A stretch of 64,000 bases of DNA, from NCBI GenBank assembly GCA_019828565.1, contig JAHDYR010000067.1, forward strand, positions 310,001-374,000. The letters are read 5' to 3'. Positions 19,337-28,584 of this stretch are shown piece after piece (positions within the stretch are counted from its first letter, which is position 1; every line of letters begins with the position of its first letter). The stretch comes from Carpediemonas membranifera (lineage: Eukaryota > Fornicata). The translations under genes were made by a program, and so were the position numbers. The notes under the pieces were generated by a model. That model ran no database searches. It was not told where the DNA came from and was given only the letters and a program-made list of their open reading frames with translations.

Positions 19337-20416
19337 TCACTTCTTCCGCCACCGGCCGAACCAGCCCTTGATGCCGCCCTCCTCCGCGGGGGGCTCCTCG
19401 GCTGCAGGCTCTTCTGACGCCTCAACCTTCTTCTCAACGGCAGGCTTGGTCTCCTTTCCAGTCTCCTTGCGGCTCTTGGCCTTCTCGGCAGCAATACGAT
19501 CGTGCAAGCTGCGCTCAGGGAGCCGTTCGAATGCTATGTCGAAGAAGCTGGGGGCTGGCACGATGAGGCCGACGTCCTTGGGGGTACGACCGGGCTTGAT
19601 GTCCTCGATGGTCGTGTAGCGGACAGTATTCACGTCCACACGCTTGCTCTCGGCCTCAAGAGCGGCGATGAGTGGCGCGACCTCATCCTCGCTGTCTTTC
19701 ACGGCCTTCTTCTCGATAGCATCGAGTGCTCCATCAATATCGGCAACAACCCCGCTATCTTGAAGCTGGCCGGCAATCTGATAGCGGCAGAACCGCCTCA
19801 GGCCGTCCGCGGCGTACCGTCTTGAGACCTCTACGAGCGGCTTGAACTCTCTGTCGGGCGGCACGTGCGGGGACAGCACGCCCGGTGTAGTCTCCGTGCC
19901 AAAGATCGCGATGTGCTTCATAAGAGCCACGTGAGCCTTGGGGAACTCCTGCGCCTCCACAAGGGCGAGCCCGTTGAGGTAGTAGCCGTAGCCCACCGCG
20001 AGGGCAGCCATCGCGGGGTCATCCCTCGCCGCAGTGTAGCGCTGGATAAGAGACGCGATGCGACAAGCCTTGCGAAGCTTGCGCACCTGCTGGTGGTGCC
20101 TGTGGCGGGCGCGGATGTCGGCGATTGAGGGGTCGATGCCCTCTTCCCGCTTCGGGGGGTCACGGAGAGCCATAGCACGGGCCCAAGAGCGCTCGCATGC
20201 TACAAATAGGAACTCAAGCTGCCTATTATCCGAGATTTTCACTAGGCTGTCGGATTCAACGGCTTCCTTGCTCACACTGGGCACAGCGAATGAATCCTTC
20301 TTCAGCCCAGCTCTGATGGTTCCCAAACGGCGGGAGCAGTACTTTTGATAGGCGTTATAGTCATCTGTACGAAGACCGTGGTCCCGATGTCTCTGGGAAA
20401 GTGCCACCAGGTACAT
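19337..20416 (-). CDS. SRP68: Signal recognition particle subunit SRP68, shortened
   Basis: The 359-residue protein starts with LVALSQRHRDHGLR, then DDYNAYQKYCSRR, matching the RNA-binding N-terminal domain of SRP68 (HGLRHGDFQRYRGYCSRR). Family blocks continue: ERSWARAMAL, LRKACRIASLIQR, YGYYLNGLALVEAQEFPKAHVAL and YCAYN-like FCRYQIAG. SRP68 binds the S-domain of 7SL RNA with SRP72 and helps target ribosomes to the ER. Human SRP68 is 627 residues. Here the protein runs out after the RNA-binding half into an acidic tail (EEPAAEEPPAEE) and a basic end (GWFGRWRKK), so the C-terminal SRP72-binding part is absent or unrecognisable. Confidence 0.83.
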   Translation of the reverse strand: MYLVALSQRHRDHGLRTDDYNAYQKYCSRRLGTIRAGLKKDSFAVPSVSKEAVESDSLVKISDNRQLEFLFVACERSWARAMALRDPPKREEGIDPSIADIRARHRHHQQVRKLRKACRIASLIQRYTAARDDPAMAALAVGYGYYLNGLALVEAQEFPKAHVALMKHIAIFGTETTPGVLSPHVPPDREFKPLVEVSRRYAADGLRRFCRYQIAGQLQDSGVVADIDGALDAIEKKAVKDSEDEVAPLIAALEAESKRVDVNTVRYTTIEDIKPGRTPKDVGLIVPAPSFFDIAFERLPERSLHDRIAAEKAKSRKETGKETKPAVEKKVEASEEPAAEEPPAEEGGIKGWFGRWRKK

Positions 20417-20896
20417 CTAGCATCATGTTTCGTGCGATACATATCGACATGTGTGCATGTATATCGCCAAAATAGACCACGATCAGCATGGTATGTCTGC
20501 GTGTCTAACTCAAGAGAGGTCGCTGATCGATGTCGTTCATCCGGAAAACTCGGAGTCGACTCCGAATGGTCTCAATGGTGGCTTCAGAAGTCGACTTGTT
20601 GACGGTCGGAACTCGCCTGTTTGCATGCGTGGCCAGACCATCGTTGTTTAATAAAGAAGTTCTTGTGACTCGCGACAGTCCATGCCAACTGCTGAATTGA
20701 AGCCAAGGTGCAGACATCGACAAGAGGTCTGAGTGGAAACGACAAGTATGCCTGTCTAACCTGCTGAACTCAGTGTGATAGTGATCTGGATGGCTTTAAT
20801 ACTGTGCTAAACTGCCCTGGTCCCCACATTTAGTTCAGACCATTTTTGCCACGATGACGAAAACCCGCCGGAACAGGTCGCTTATCGTTTATCCTA
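20417..20896. other. Divergent intergenic region between SRP68 and uS8
   Basis: The region separates a reverse and a forward gene and should hold both promoters. No CGCAGTTT element was found. TTTTTGCCACGATG at about 20847 resembles the TTTTGCC part of other upstream regions. Confidence 0.35.
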
Positions 20897-21286
20897 ATGC
20901 GTGTGAACGTTCTTGCTGATACTCTCCAGTCCATCGTCAATGCTGAGCGCCGTGGTAAGCGCCAGGTGATGTGCCGTCCCGCTTCCAAGGTCTCTGTTCA
21001 CTTCCTCGGCCTCATGCAGAAGCACGGCTACATCGGCGACTTCACTGTCATTGATGACCACCGCGCTGGCAAGATCTGCGTTAACCTGATCGGCCGCCTC
21101 AACAAAACCCGCGTCATCTCTCCCCGCTACGACGTTGCTCACGAGGACATCGAACAATGGGTCCAGCGCCTCCTCCCCTCCCGTCTTTTCGGCCACATCG
21201 TGCTGTCCACCTCTAAGGGCATCATGACCCACCACGAGGCCGCTGAGAAGGGCATTGGTGGTAAGGTGATTGGCTACTTCTTCTAA
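20897..21286 (+). CDS. RPS15A: 40S ribosomal protein S15a (uS8)
   Basis: The 129-residue protein aligns along its full length with eukaryotic uS8: [22 protein letters not shown], the invariant [52 protein letters not shown] and the end GGKVIGYFF. It binds the central domain of 18S rRNA. The visible start gives MRVNVLAD, one residue shorter than the usual MVRMNVLAD, with the ATG only a few bases after a TTTATCC that is also found before the DCAF1-like gene. No intron is needed. The neighbours are unrelated genes, so no ribosomal cluster is present. Confidence 0.96.
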   Translation: MRVNVLADTLQSIVNAERRGKRQVMCRPASKVSVHFLGLMQKHGYIGDFTVIDDHRAGKICVNLIGRLNKTRVISPRYDVAHEDIEQWVQRLLPSRLFGHIVLSTSKGIMTHHEAAEKGIGGKVIGYFF

Positions 21287-21526
21287 GTTATTATTGTTAT
21301 AGGGTGCAATAGCACCGTTAAATCCTCAAACACTAGCTGTGGGGGCCCGGAGGGGCCACGCCATCCTTACCCATCCTCAAGTCTTTAACATTCTAATTCA
21401 ACATCAATTCGTAAGCCTCATCACAACCGTATATTAGCCGTGTATCAGAATGAAAAGGAAGTTTGTGCTGGTGGCCCGGTATTTATCATAAATCGCCTGA
21501 GCCTAATAACATAATATCGGGTCGAC

Positions 21527-23299
21527 TCACTCCTTGTTGATGTGCCGGATGACAGCAGTGTGGAGCCGCACCACAAACCCCCGCATCCTCTTCACACACG
21601 CGTCCCAGTCGTCCTGACTTAGGCACTCGGCCACGGTCCTCGTGACAGTCTTGGATGAGGCCATGTCGTCTCGCATGGGCAGGTCGGTAGGGACCGGGTT
21701 GTCCAGCGCTGAGAACGCCATGTGAATGATCAGTGACGCAAAGAACGCTATGTTTTGCCGGAATGCCTCCTCCGCCTCCTGTGAGATGATCAAATCTTTT
21801 GACCGATTGAGCAGCGCTTCATGGCCGAGTGCATGGACAAACACGAACGTTGTCAGCAAAGGGTGAACGATCCCCTGCTTGTGCGTGCTCCGGTCCATCA
21901 CTGCCGACACCACGCACATGACGTCCTCCATTTTCCGTTTCTTCACGGCTGCCCGCATTTTAGTGGCGAGTGTCATGCGTGTCTTGTTGTCGTCAGATGT
22001 GTCTCCCCCGTTCATCTCCAGGGCCCAGGCGTCCGTCTGGGAGAAGTATATGCCGTCCCGTAGATATGCATCAAGAGTGGCTTTTGATTGAAATACGCCG
22101 TGCTGCTGGAGTCTGAGGCACTTTCGTTCAAAGGCGAAGGTGCGGTGTGGAACGTTGAAGTCGACTGCCGGATTAGTGAGAAAGAGGCCGAAAAAGTCTA
22201 AAATTGGCGAAGGGATTCCGGCTTCCAAAATCGAGTCCATGGAGTCAAACAGTGTGCGAAGTCTGACCCTGAGTCTAATACCGTACTTCTCCTTAGTCTT
22301 CGCCGTCTGTGTAAGCTCAGCGAAGAAGCCGGTTTTCAGAAAAATAGATGTGTGTGGAAAAGCAAGCATGTTATGCACAAAAGACTTCGTGCATGGTGCC
22401 AGCCACGCCCCAGTCCGCTCAACGAACGCTGGGATGAGTCGCTTCATCTCCTTCCTCCTCTGTGTCTTAACGTCCTTCAACAACGCCAGGAGCACGTGCG
22501 AGAAAACCATGGTGTAGAAGTGGATTCGGACCTTGCTGATGGCGGTCTCCCCGACCACAACGAGGGACTCCCGCTCGGCCATCTCCCGGAACTTGTTGAG
22601 GGCGTTCCGGAAGTCATCGCCCGTGTCGCCAGCCAGCTGCCGCTCGTCCTGCTCGTTCACCGCGTAGTCTGGGTCCTCGCCGTCTGTGCCGAGCAGCATG
22701 TCAACGAGGGGCAGGTGGCCCATGACATAGTCGTAGTCTACTGTCGTCTCCTCGGGGGCTGGGGCTTCAGTAGGCTTCGGGGGCGGGTCGAATGAAACTA
22801 CCTGCTCTACCTCGTCGTCGGCAGGGAACAGGGGCACACCCTCACGGCCGGGCTCGGGGCCAGTGAGCTCGTCGACTTCGGTAAACTGCATCGGGGAGAA
22901 GGGATGCTCCACGGCGATCTCCGTGCCGGTCGTGTCTATCTGGTACCGGCTGCTCTTCTTGGTGACTGGGCTGAGCCGTGCTTGGCTGTGCTGGGTGGTT
23001 CTGAACACAGGGCTGAATCTGGAGTGGGTGTAGCGAAGCATTTCATCGCTCGCGCTTTGTAAGTTTGGGAATGGAGTGACGTACGCTTCTTCTTGTCGCC
23101 GTCTCTCGTCTTCTTCATCTATTTTGGCCAGAACATTGTTCAAAACTCTGTATTGCCGCTCTAATTCCTCCTCCTCCTCCTGCTCAGCCATCTCATCCAG
23201 CTGATTGAGCAATTCTTCTTGTTCCTGCTGTAATTGGTGTAGTAGCCATTGGCCAGTGCCGAGCATACCCTGACCACCGGTTCTGACAGAATTGCGCAT
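21527..23299 (-). CDS. Unknown coiled-coil/helical protein
   Basis: No family was recognised for this 590-residue protein. The first 70 residues form a strongly acidic, Gln/Glu-rich coiled coil (LLNQLDEMAEQEEEEELERQY and a second DEEDERRRQEE run), followed by a Ser/Pro/acidic linker to about 190. The remaining 400 residues are mainly helical, with no transmembrane segment, and include blocks such as YTMVFSHVLLALLKDV, TRSFDSMDSIL-like LRTLFDSMDSILEAGIPSP and LLTTFVFVHALGHEALL. A MIF4G- or HEAT-like helical repeat is conceivable but not supported by a clear motif. It is divergently arranged with the Rpr2-like gene, with about 120 bp between starts, so they probably share a bidirectional promoter. 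Confidence 0.7.
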   Translation of the reverse strand: MRNSVRTGGQGMLGTGQWLLHQLQQEQEELLNQLDEMAEQEEEEELERQYRVLNNVLAKIDEEDERRRQEEAYVTPFPNLQSASDEMLRYTHSRFSPVFRTTQHSQARLSPVTKKSSRYQIDTTGTEIAVEHPFSPMQFTEVDELTGPEPGREGVPLFPADDEVEQVVSFDPPPKPTEAPAPEETTVDYDYVMGHLPLVDMLLGTDGEDPDYAVNEQDERQLAGDTGDDFRNALNKFREMAERESLVVVGETAISKVRIHFYTMVFSHVLLALLKDVKTQRRKEMKRLIPAFVERTGAWLAPCTKSFVHNMLAFPHTSIFLKTGFFAELTQTAKTKEKYGIRLRVRLRTLFDSMDSILEAGIPSPILDFFGLFLTNPAVDFNVPHRTFAFERKCLRLQQHGVFQSKATLDAYLRDGIYFSQTDAWALEMNGGDTSDDNKTRMTLATKMRAAVKKRKMEDVMCVVSAVMDRSTHKQGIVHPLLTTFVFVHALGHEALLNRSKDLIISQEAEEAFRQNIAFFASLIIHMAFSALDNPVPTDLPMRDDMASSKTVTRTVAECLSQDDWDACVKRMRGFVVRLHTAVIRHINKE

Positions 23300-23420
23300 G
23301 TCGCCCGAGGCGAAGGAACCACCGGGATCTGGGGCTTGGAGCGCAGCATGTCGTTGTGCGCACTCTCTCTGGGTATCGGCAGCAAATGGAGAAAAGTGGT
23401 CAAACTCGGCAAAACCTCAA

Positions 23421-24097
23421 ATGCAAGCATCTTTCCAGCAGATGCAGTATTTGATGGCACTTTGCCATCAGCGTGCATTACCTCCGTCTCTACGGAGGGA
23501 ATACTTGTTTGTTTCCCGCAAAACGCTGTAATTCTCTCACACAGCCGCCAGCTTCTCATCCTGTCCAAAAGGAGCGACATCTGTTTGTTCAAACCATCAT
23601 ATCTCACCCCAGCTCTTCATATGTCCGTGCGTCTCCGTTTCTGCCACGTCTGCGGCTCTGAATTCACCGGTACCATAGCGATAAAGCCCCTCACCCAGAC
23701 TGGGGCGAAAGAAGCCTTCACCTGCTGCACACTGTGCGGCGGGAAGGCATCAGTGAGTGCTAAGGTGAAGTCTCTGCCCCCCAATGTTATTGTCCATCCT
23801 CAGCTGTCCACGTCACAGGCCGTGGATGAGTCAGCTGGGGCGGGCCAAGAGAATGGGGGCATGGGCCAGCCGGAGAATACGGCTTCTGTATCGCAGAGTG
23901 TACATGTTTCTGTGACGGATACTGCTGCCGTTCCTCAGCATGCTCCTGTGGCTAAGCCGTGTACCCCGCCGCTCCAAACGCCCGCTCCCAAGCGGCTGAG
24001 CATGTTCGAGATGGCTATGGTCAGCAGAACCCAGCCCAAGCCTGCGGGCAGGCCGGTAAGAGGCCGAGGACGGGGTCGGGGTCGGCGCGGCAGATGA
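23421..24097 (+). CDS. RNase P/MRP zinc-ribbon subunit (Rpr2/Rpp21-like), one intron
   Basis: Exons 23421-23506 and 23545-24097 give 212 residues. After splicing, the head MQASFQQMQYLMALC continues into REYFRQLLILSKRS, the helical element that precedes the ribbon in Rpr2/Rpp21 proteins. It is followed by the zinc ribbon CHVCGSEFTG ... TCCTLCGG (C-x2-C, about 24 residues, C-x2-C). This matches the CxxC-LVPG-CxxC plan of Rpr2. The family binds RNase P or MRP RNA and works in tRNA 5' maturation and rRNA processing. The rest is a low-complexity linker ending in an RGRGRGRGRRGR tail, which likely adds RNA contacts. The assignment relies on architecture, not strong identity. Confidence 0.5.
23507..23544 (+). 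other. Intron of Rpr2-like gene, 38 nt
   Basis: GTTTGT donor and CTCTCACACAG acceptor. Removal joins a helical head to the zinc ribbon in frame. Confidence 0.7.
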
Positions 24098-24529
24098 GGC
24101 TGCGGCAGGATCGGTCTCAAGTCATCAAGACGGCTGTCTGACACATGCTATGTGGCGAGGCAGACCTCAGATTCTTTCTCCTGTACTCTTCTAGCTGTAG
24201 GTGGCCGTGACTGTCGATTAGTTGTTGAAAGTCGTGCCATCCGTAAACATGATTTGCACGTCTGTGTGTTATGACAGTGCAGCTATGGCTCACTCCTACA
24301 GCAGGTGGAGCATCTGTACTTGGAGTAGTCCTCTTCCGTGGCGTGCTGCTCGGTGATTTTGAGTCTCGGCAGGTTGTCTGCCCTTGTCGGGGCCAGCCGT
24401 GCTAAGTGACAAAGTGGGGATGTTGCTGCGGCATTTCAGTTTCTGTGAGAACCACTTGCTCGACAATAAGCGGGGGGTTTTGCTGATGTTTACGTGAGCG
24501 TATATAAATTAAGTTTATGCCAGAGGGAA
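24098..24529. other. Intergenic stretch
   Basis: No gene was recognised. A TATATAAA sequence at 24501-24508 lies 22 nt before the ATG of the four-TM protein and is the only clear TATA-like box seen at a start in this window. Confidence 0.35.
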
Positions 24530-25090
24530 ATGTCGAATTCTGGTTACGACCTGTTAGGAGGGGCTACAAAGGTAGACGATGATACTGCGAATATGGTATG
24601 GGTAACTAAGCCACCACTGGAGTGGTTGAAGCTCCGTGGGACTGACGTCTGGATCTCTATCGTCGCTTGCATGCTTTCCTTCGTCGTCGCTGTTTTCTCA
24701 TCAGCGGTTTTTGATTCCTTGTATACCGATTCGGACATTATGCCTGAATTCAACAACTTGCAGCGTGCATCGCTCGACATTGCATCTTGCATGGCCGTCT
24801 TCTTCATTCTATCCGTTGTTTCCGCCGTTACAGTCTGCTTCTTCAGGCGAGCATACAGCCACATGGCTTGGGGCACGCAGTATCTAATCACTGTGTCCAT
24901 TATCGGCTTTATCATGGCCCTTATTGTGAGCACATCCGTATCTATGTTTGCGTGCGTTATTCTCCGGTACGTTATCGGCGTCGAGGACCTATTCCTCTCT
25001 CTAATCGTCCCCGTCATCGTTCTTACTGCGATCACTTGCCCCATTTTTGTTTTCGGGGCGGCTACTCTGACACGCGGTGTTCAGAACTAG
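24530..25090 (+). CDS. Unknown four-transmembrane protein
   Basis: The protein has 186 residues. After a 45-residue cytosolic-looking head, there are four hydrophobic segments: WISIVACMLSFVVAVFSSAVF (about 47-67), IASCMAVFFILSVVSAVTVCFF (about 88-109), TQYLITVSIIGFIMALIVSTSVSMFAC (about 120-146) and LFLSLIVPVIVLTAITCPIFVFGAA (about 155-180). The last pair is joined by a short loop. No conserved family motif was seen, and tetraspanin features such as CCG are absent. The Met at 24530 is preferred to one 12 codons upstream because of its distance from a TATA-like box. Codon use matches its neighbours. Confidence 0.7.
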   Translation: MSNSGYDLLGGATKVDDDTANMVWVTKPPLEWLKLRGTDVWISIVACMLSFVVAVFSSAVFDSLYTDSDIMPEFNNLQRASLDIASCMAVFFILSVVSAVTVCFFRRAYSHMAWGTQYLITVSIIGFIMALIVSTSVSMFACVILRYVIGVEDLFLSLIVPVIVLTAITCPIFVFGAATLTRGVQN

Positions 25091-25333
25091 GAGGCTTAGG
25101 AATGGTGATATAAAGCGGTTGATTTACGGAATATTACTCATATGTATGAGTGGCACGCCTTCTTTCTCCTTCATGGGGGTTGGCACTGCCGACACTGCCT
25201 GGCCAAAAAGTGATGTCGTTCGTGCTACATATTGTAGCGCTGTGCACGATGGATCGCAGTTAGAGTCGATGCTGAGGTGAACTTGGGATGCATTTGCCGG
25301 ATGCATTTCGAGTTCAAGAACGTTTGATAGTAG

Positions 25334-27604
25334 ATGCCCTGTTTAGGTATCGATTTTGGCTCTGAAAACCTTCTGGTTGGTATTGCGAGGCAGCGTGGTG
25401 TAGATATCCTCGTTAATGAAGCATCAAACCGTGCTACGCCCGCTTGCGTCACGTTCGACGAGAAGCAGCGCTTCATTGGCGAACAGGCCAACCAGAGGAA
25501 GAACAGCAAGTGGCAGAACACTTTCTATGCCGTTAAGCAGCTCATCGGTCGCAAGTACGCCGATGCCAATGTGCAGAAGGAGCTGTCGCTGCTCCCCTTC
25601 CGCACAGTCGAGATGGAAGATGGCTTTGTCGGCTTCTGCGTTAACTACCTCGATACTGATCGCGTCTTATCTTGCGAGCAGATCGCCGCCATGCTTCTTT
25701 CCTGCATGCGCGACGTCGCCAACGCTGACAACCTCCACAAGCTGGGCACCGTCCCCAGCTCGTGGGACGCCGTCATCACCATCCCCTCCTGGTGGGACCA
25801 GAACCAGCGCAAGTCCCTCCTTGCCGCTGCGGAGATTGCTGGGCTCAACTGCCTCCAGCTGCTGTCCGAGCATGCCGCGGCCGGCGTGACATGGCTCCGC
25901 CGGAACTTCGCCGCCCTCACGGACAAGCCCGTGCGCATGATGCTCTTCGACATGGGCCACGCCTCCGCCACATGCGCCATCATGTCCTTCACGGCCGTGG
26001 AGGGCAAGGCGTCGCTCGTAGTCGAGGGTGTTTCCCACGACGAGTGGCTCGGTGGCCGCTCGTACGACCAGATCCTCGCCCAGCACTTTGCGGACAAGTT
26101 CGAGGAGAAGCACACGGGTGTCAAGATCATGGAGAACCCCAAGGCGGCCCAGAGGCTCGTACAGGGCGTCCAGCGCGTCAGGAAGCTCCTCACGGCCAAC
26201 AACGAGGCTCCCCTCAACGTCGAGTGCCTCATCAACGACCTCGACCTGCACTTTAGAGTCTCCCGCGAGGACCTCGCCGCCCTCGGTGCCGAGGTGACTG
26301 CCCGCATCGAGCCCATGGTCCGCCGCGCCCTCGAGATGGCCAAGATCGCCAACCCGCTGGACGGGTCGGTCTCTGCGTTCGAGGTGATCGGTGGGGCGGC
26401 CCGCATGCCCCTGGTGCAGGACGAGCTCGCCCGGACCCTCGGCATGGGCTCCTCTAAGGACCTGCACCAGACCCTGAACAACGAGGAGTGCATATGCAAC
26501 GGGGCGGCCCTCCAAGGTGCCTTTATCTCCCCGCACTTTAGGCTGAACCAGACCGTCGCCGTCCACGACTACAACCTCAACCCCGTCACGGTGGTCTGGG
26601 CCAAGCCGGGGGTCAAGCCCGCAGAGCCCATGGAGAGCGACGCCGCGGTGGCGGCCGAGGACCTCGAGCAGCTCATGGCGTTCGACCGGGGGTGCCAGGT
26701 GCCGATGACGAGGGCCGTGACATTCCGTCGGAGCCAGGACTTCAACGTATACCTGCACTACGCCGACCAGGCCGCCCTCCCCAACGCCGGGACCCACACC
26801 TTCCTCGCGGCAGTCAACCTGACTGGTGTCAAGCCGACCGCGGACGGGGGGAAGAGTAAGGTGAAGGTACACGTGACACTTGACCGCAGTGGCGTGCTCG
26901 ACGTGTCGGAGAGCACGATGGAGGTCACTGAGACGTACGAGGAGGTCGTCAAGAAGCCCAAGCCCGTCGAGGAGAAGCCCGAGGCTGAGACGACGCCTGA
27001 GCCCGCCCCTGAGGCCGGCGACGAGGACGTGCCGATGACCGAGGAGGAGTCGAAGGAGGCCCCTAAGGCGCCCGAGCCCGAATTCATCGAGGAGAAGGTG
27101 ACCAAGACCCGCAAGACGTTCAGGCCGCTCCCCATGGGCAAGAAGCTGGCCGGCATCCCCGGGGCGGCGATCTGCAAGTACGTCAAGGAGGAGCAGTCGC
27201 TGAACGACATCGACCGGCGGGAGGTAGCAATCGCGACACTCCGCAATGACCTCGAGAGCTTCGTCTACTCGATGTCCGACGACCTCGACCTCAAGTACAC
27301 CGAGGTGACCACGGAGGAGGAGCGGTCGGCCATCAAGAGCACGCTGATGGGCGTGGAGGACTGGCTGTACTCGGAGGAGGGCGAGGAGGCCACCATGGAC
27401 GCCCTGACCGCGAAGATGGACCAAGTCAAGGCCCTCGCCGCGCCAATCGTCGAGAAGTACACAGCACTGCACGCGCCACCACCACCGCCCGAGCCCAAGG
27501 AGGAGAAGGCCGAGGCCGAGAAGGAGGCTGAGGGCGAAGCTGAGGCGAAGGAAGGCGAGGCTGAGGCCCAGCCCGAGGAGGAGGGCGATGTTGATATGGA
27601 GTAA
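25334..27604 (+). CDS. Cytosolic Hsp110-type chaperone (HSPA4/Sse1 family)
   Basis: The 756-residue protein has an Hsp70-type ATPase domain starting LGIDFGSENLLVGIARQ, with WDAVITIPSWWDQNQRKSL, LLSEHAAAGVTW and the phosphate-binding FEVIGGAARMPLVQ. It belongs to the Hsp110 branch rather than Hsp70: NEASNRATPACVTFD at the start matches NEYSDRCTPACISF-type motifs, and it has an enlarged acidic linker (about 540-590) and a lysine/glutamate-rich tail. There is no signal peptide or EEVD end. Hsp110s are nucleotide exchange factors for Hsp70 and help dissolve aggregates. A second Hsp110-family gene, the ER form, lies 4 kb downstream. Confidence 0.9.
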   Translation: MPCLGIDFGSENLLVGIARQRGVDILVNEASNRATPACVTFDEKQRFIGEQANQRKNSKWQNTFYAVKQLIGRKYADANVQKELSLLPFRTVEMEDGFVGFCVNYLDTDRVLSCEQIAAMLLSCMRDVANADNLHKLGTVPSSWDAVITIPSWWDQNQRKSLLAAAEIAGLNCLQLLSEHAAAGVTWLRRNFAALTDKPVRMMLFDMGHASATCAIMSFTAVEGKASLVVEGVSHDEWLGGRSYDQILAQHFADKFEEKHTGVKIMENPKAAQRLVQGVQRVRKLLTANNEAPLNVECLINDLDLHFRVSREDLAALGAEVTARIEPMVRRALEMAKIANPLDGSVSAFEVIGGAARMPLVQDELARTLGMGSSKDLHQTLNNEECICNGAALQGAFISPHFRLNQTVAVHDYNLNPVTVVWAKPGVKPAEPMESDAAVAAEDLEQLMAFDRGCQVPMTRAVTFRRSQDFNVYLHYADQAALPNAGTHTFLAAVNLTGVKPTADGGKSKVKVHVTLDRSGVLDVSESTMEVTETYEEVVKKPKPVEEKPEAETTPEPAPEAGDEDVPMTEEESKEAPKAPEPEFIEEKVTKTRKTFRPLPMGKKLAGIPGAAICKYVKEEQSLNDIDRREVAIATLRNDLESFVYSMSDDLDLKYTEVTTEEERSAIKSTLMGVEDWLYSEEGEEATMDALTAKMDQVKALAAPIVEKYTALHAPPPPPEPKEEKAEAEKEAEGEAEAKEGEAEAQPEEEGDVDME

Positions 27605-28584
27605 ACCCACGGATTTCTGCTGTGCTCAGGCAGCTAGATGAGGTAGCTCAGGATCAGCGATGCTCCAGCAACCTGGGTCATCATGTTCATTCAATCGAGG
27701 ATGCTGCTGAGAAACTTGTGTGTTCTTGATCGCCTGCCATGGGCTTGCATTACTGCGCCGGGGGACTAACTCGTCGATGGCACGTCTATATGGATGATTG
27801 GATCGATGTGCAGTTTAATGCTCGACTTGACGACACCCATGTGTCGAAGTTGGAATCACAACACTACAACACTATAATGACTCTCCAGCTGGCAGTTGCA
27901 GTAATGATTTCTTCTCGCCCGTAATTGAAGTCTATAATAGCAGCACGGGACTCATTTCGGGGCGCCGCCGATGGCATCTCGTTGCAGTTTCTTGCAATAT
28001 CATCAATAATCAACATCAAGGCCGATAGCAGCCAAATGGAACAACGAACATATAGTCATTTAAAGGTATTTCGTGCGTCATCACATTCGAAGCTCTAAGT
28101 TAAGTTCACCAGCTTCAAGGCGTCCACCACAAGCCAACCGGAGAAAAGACTGCATGAATCGAGTTCTCCGGTCACTAGCAACCCCTTTACGTCGTATTGC
28201 ACCAAGCCATGACAGTTCGAACCGTTGTCTTCTTGTATTAGCAGTCATAAAGGAGTAGGAAGCAGGCACACATACAACGGCGACATCTTGAATCCTGCTT
28301 GTTGCGCATTCACCCAGTCAATGCACGCAAGCGCACTCAGTAACACGTGCGATGCGATTAACTTGCATGACAGTGTGATTTAAGTCAACAGTTTTCGCGG
28401 CGGTCAAGAATCACAGCTAATTTTCTCCATTACGCTCCAGACTAATTTCTGAGCTCGAAAAAAGAGTCATAGGATATACGGTCTGCCCTGGAGACTATGA
28501 ATGTTTCGTAATATCGTGGAATCCGGCCTGAGTCAGCCAATCTCTTTTGCGAGAAAAAAAGCATGAACAGAACTAACCAACTTA
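27605..28584. other. Long intergenic region
   Basis: Nearly 1 kb, AT-richer than its surroundings, without a convincing reading frame. Short open frames (e.g. at 28073 and 27739) have no coding-like third-position bias. A TTCGAA at about 28216 resembles a tRNA T-loop but lacks a stem and an A box. An unrecognised non-coding RNA cannot be excluded. Confidence 0.4.

Noticed and set aside
25667-27610. 647-codon minus-strand frame
   Set aside because: Antisense of the Hsp110 gene, with His/Leu/Val/Arg-biased composition and no homology.
28200-28235. tRNA-like T-loop (GTTCGAA)
   Set aside because: No flanking 5-bp stem, anticodon arm or A box could be built.
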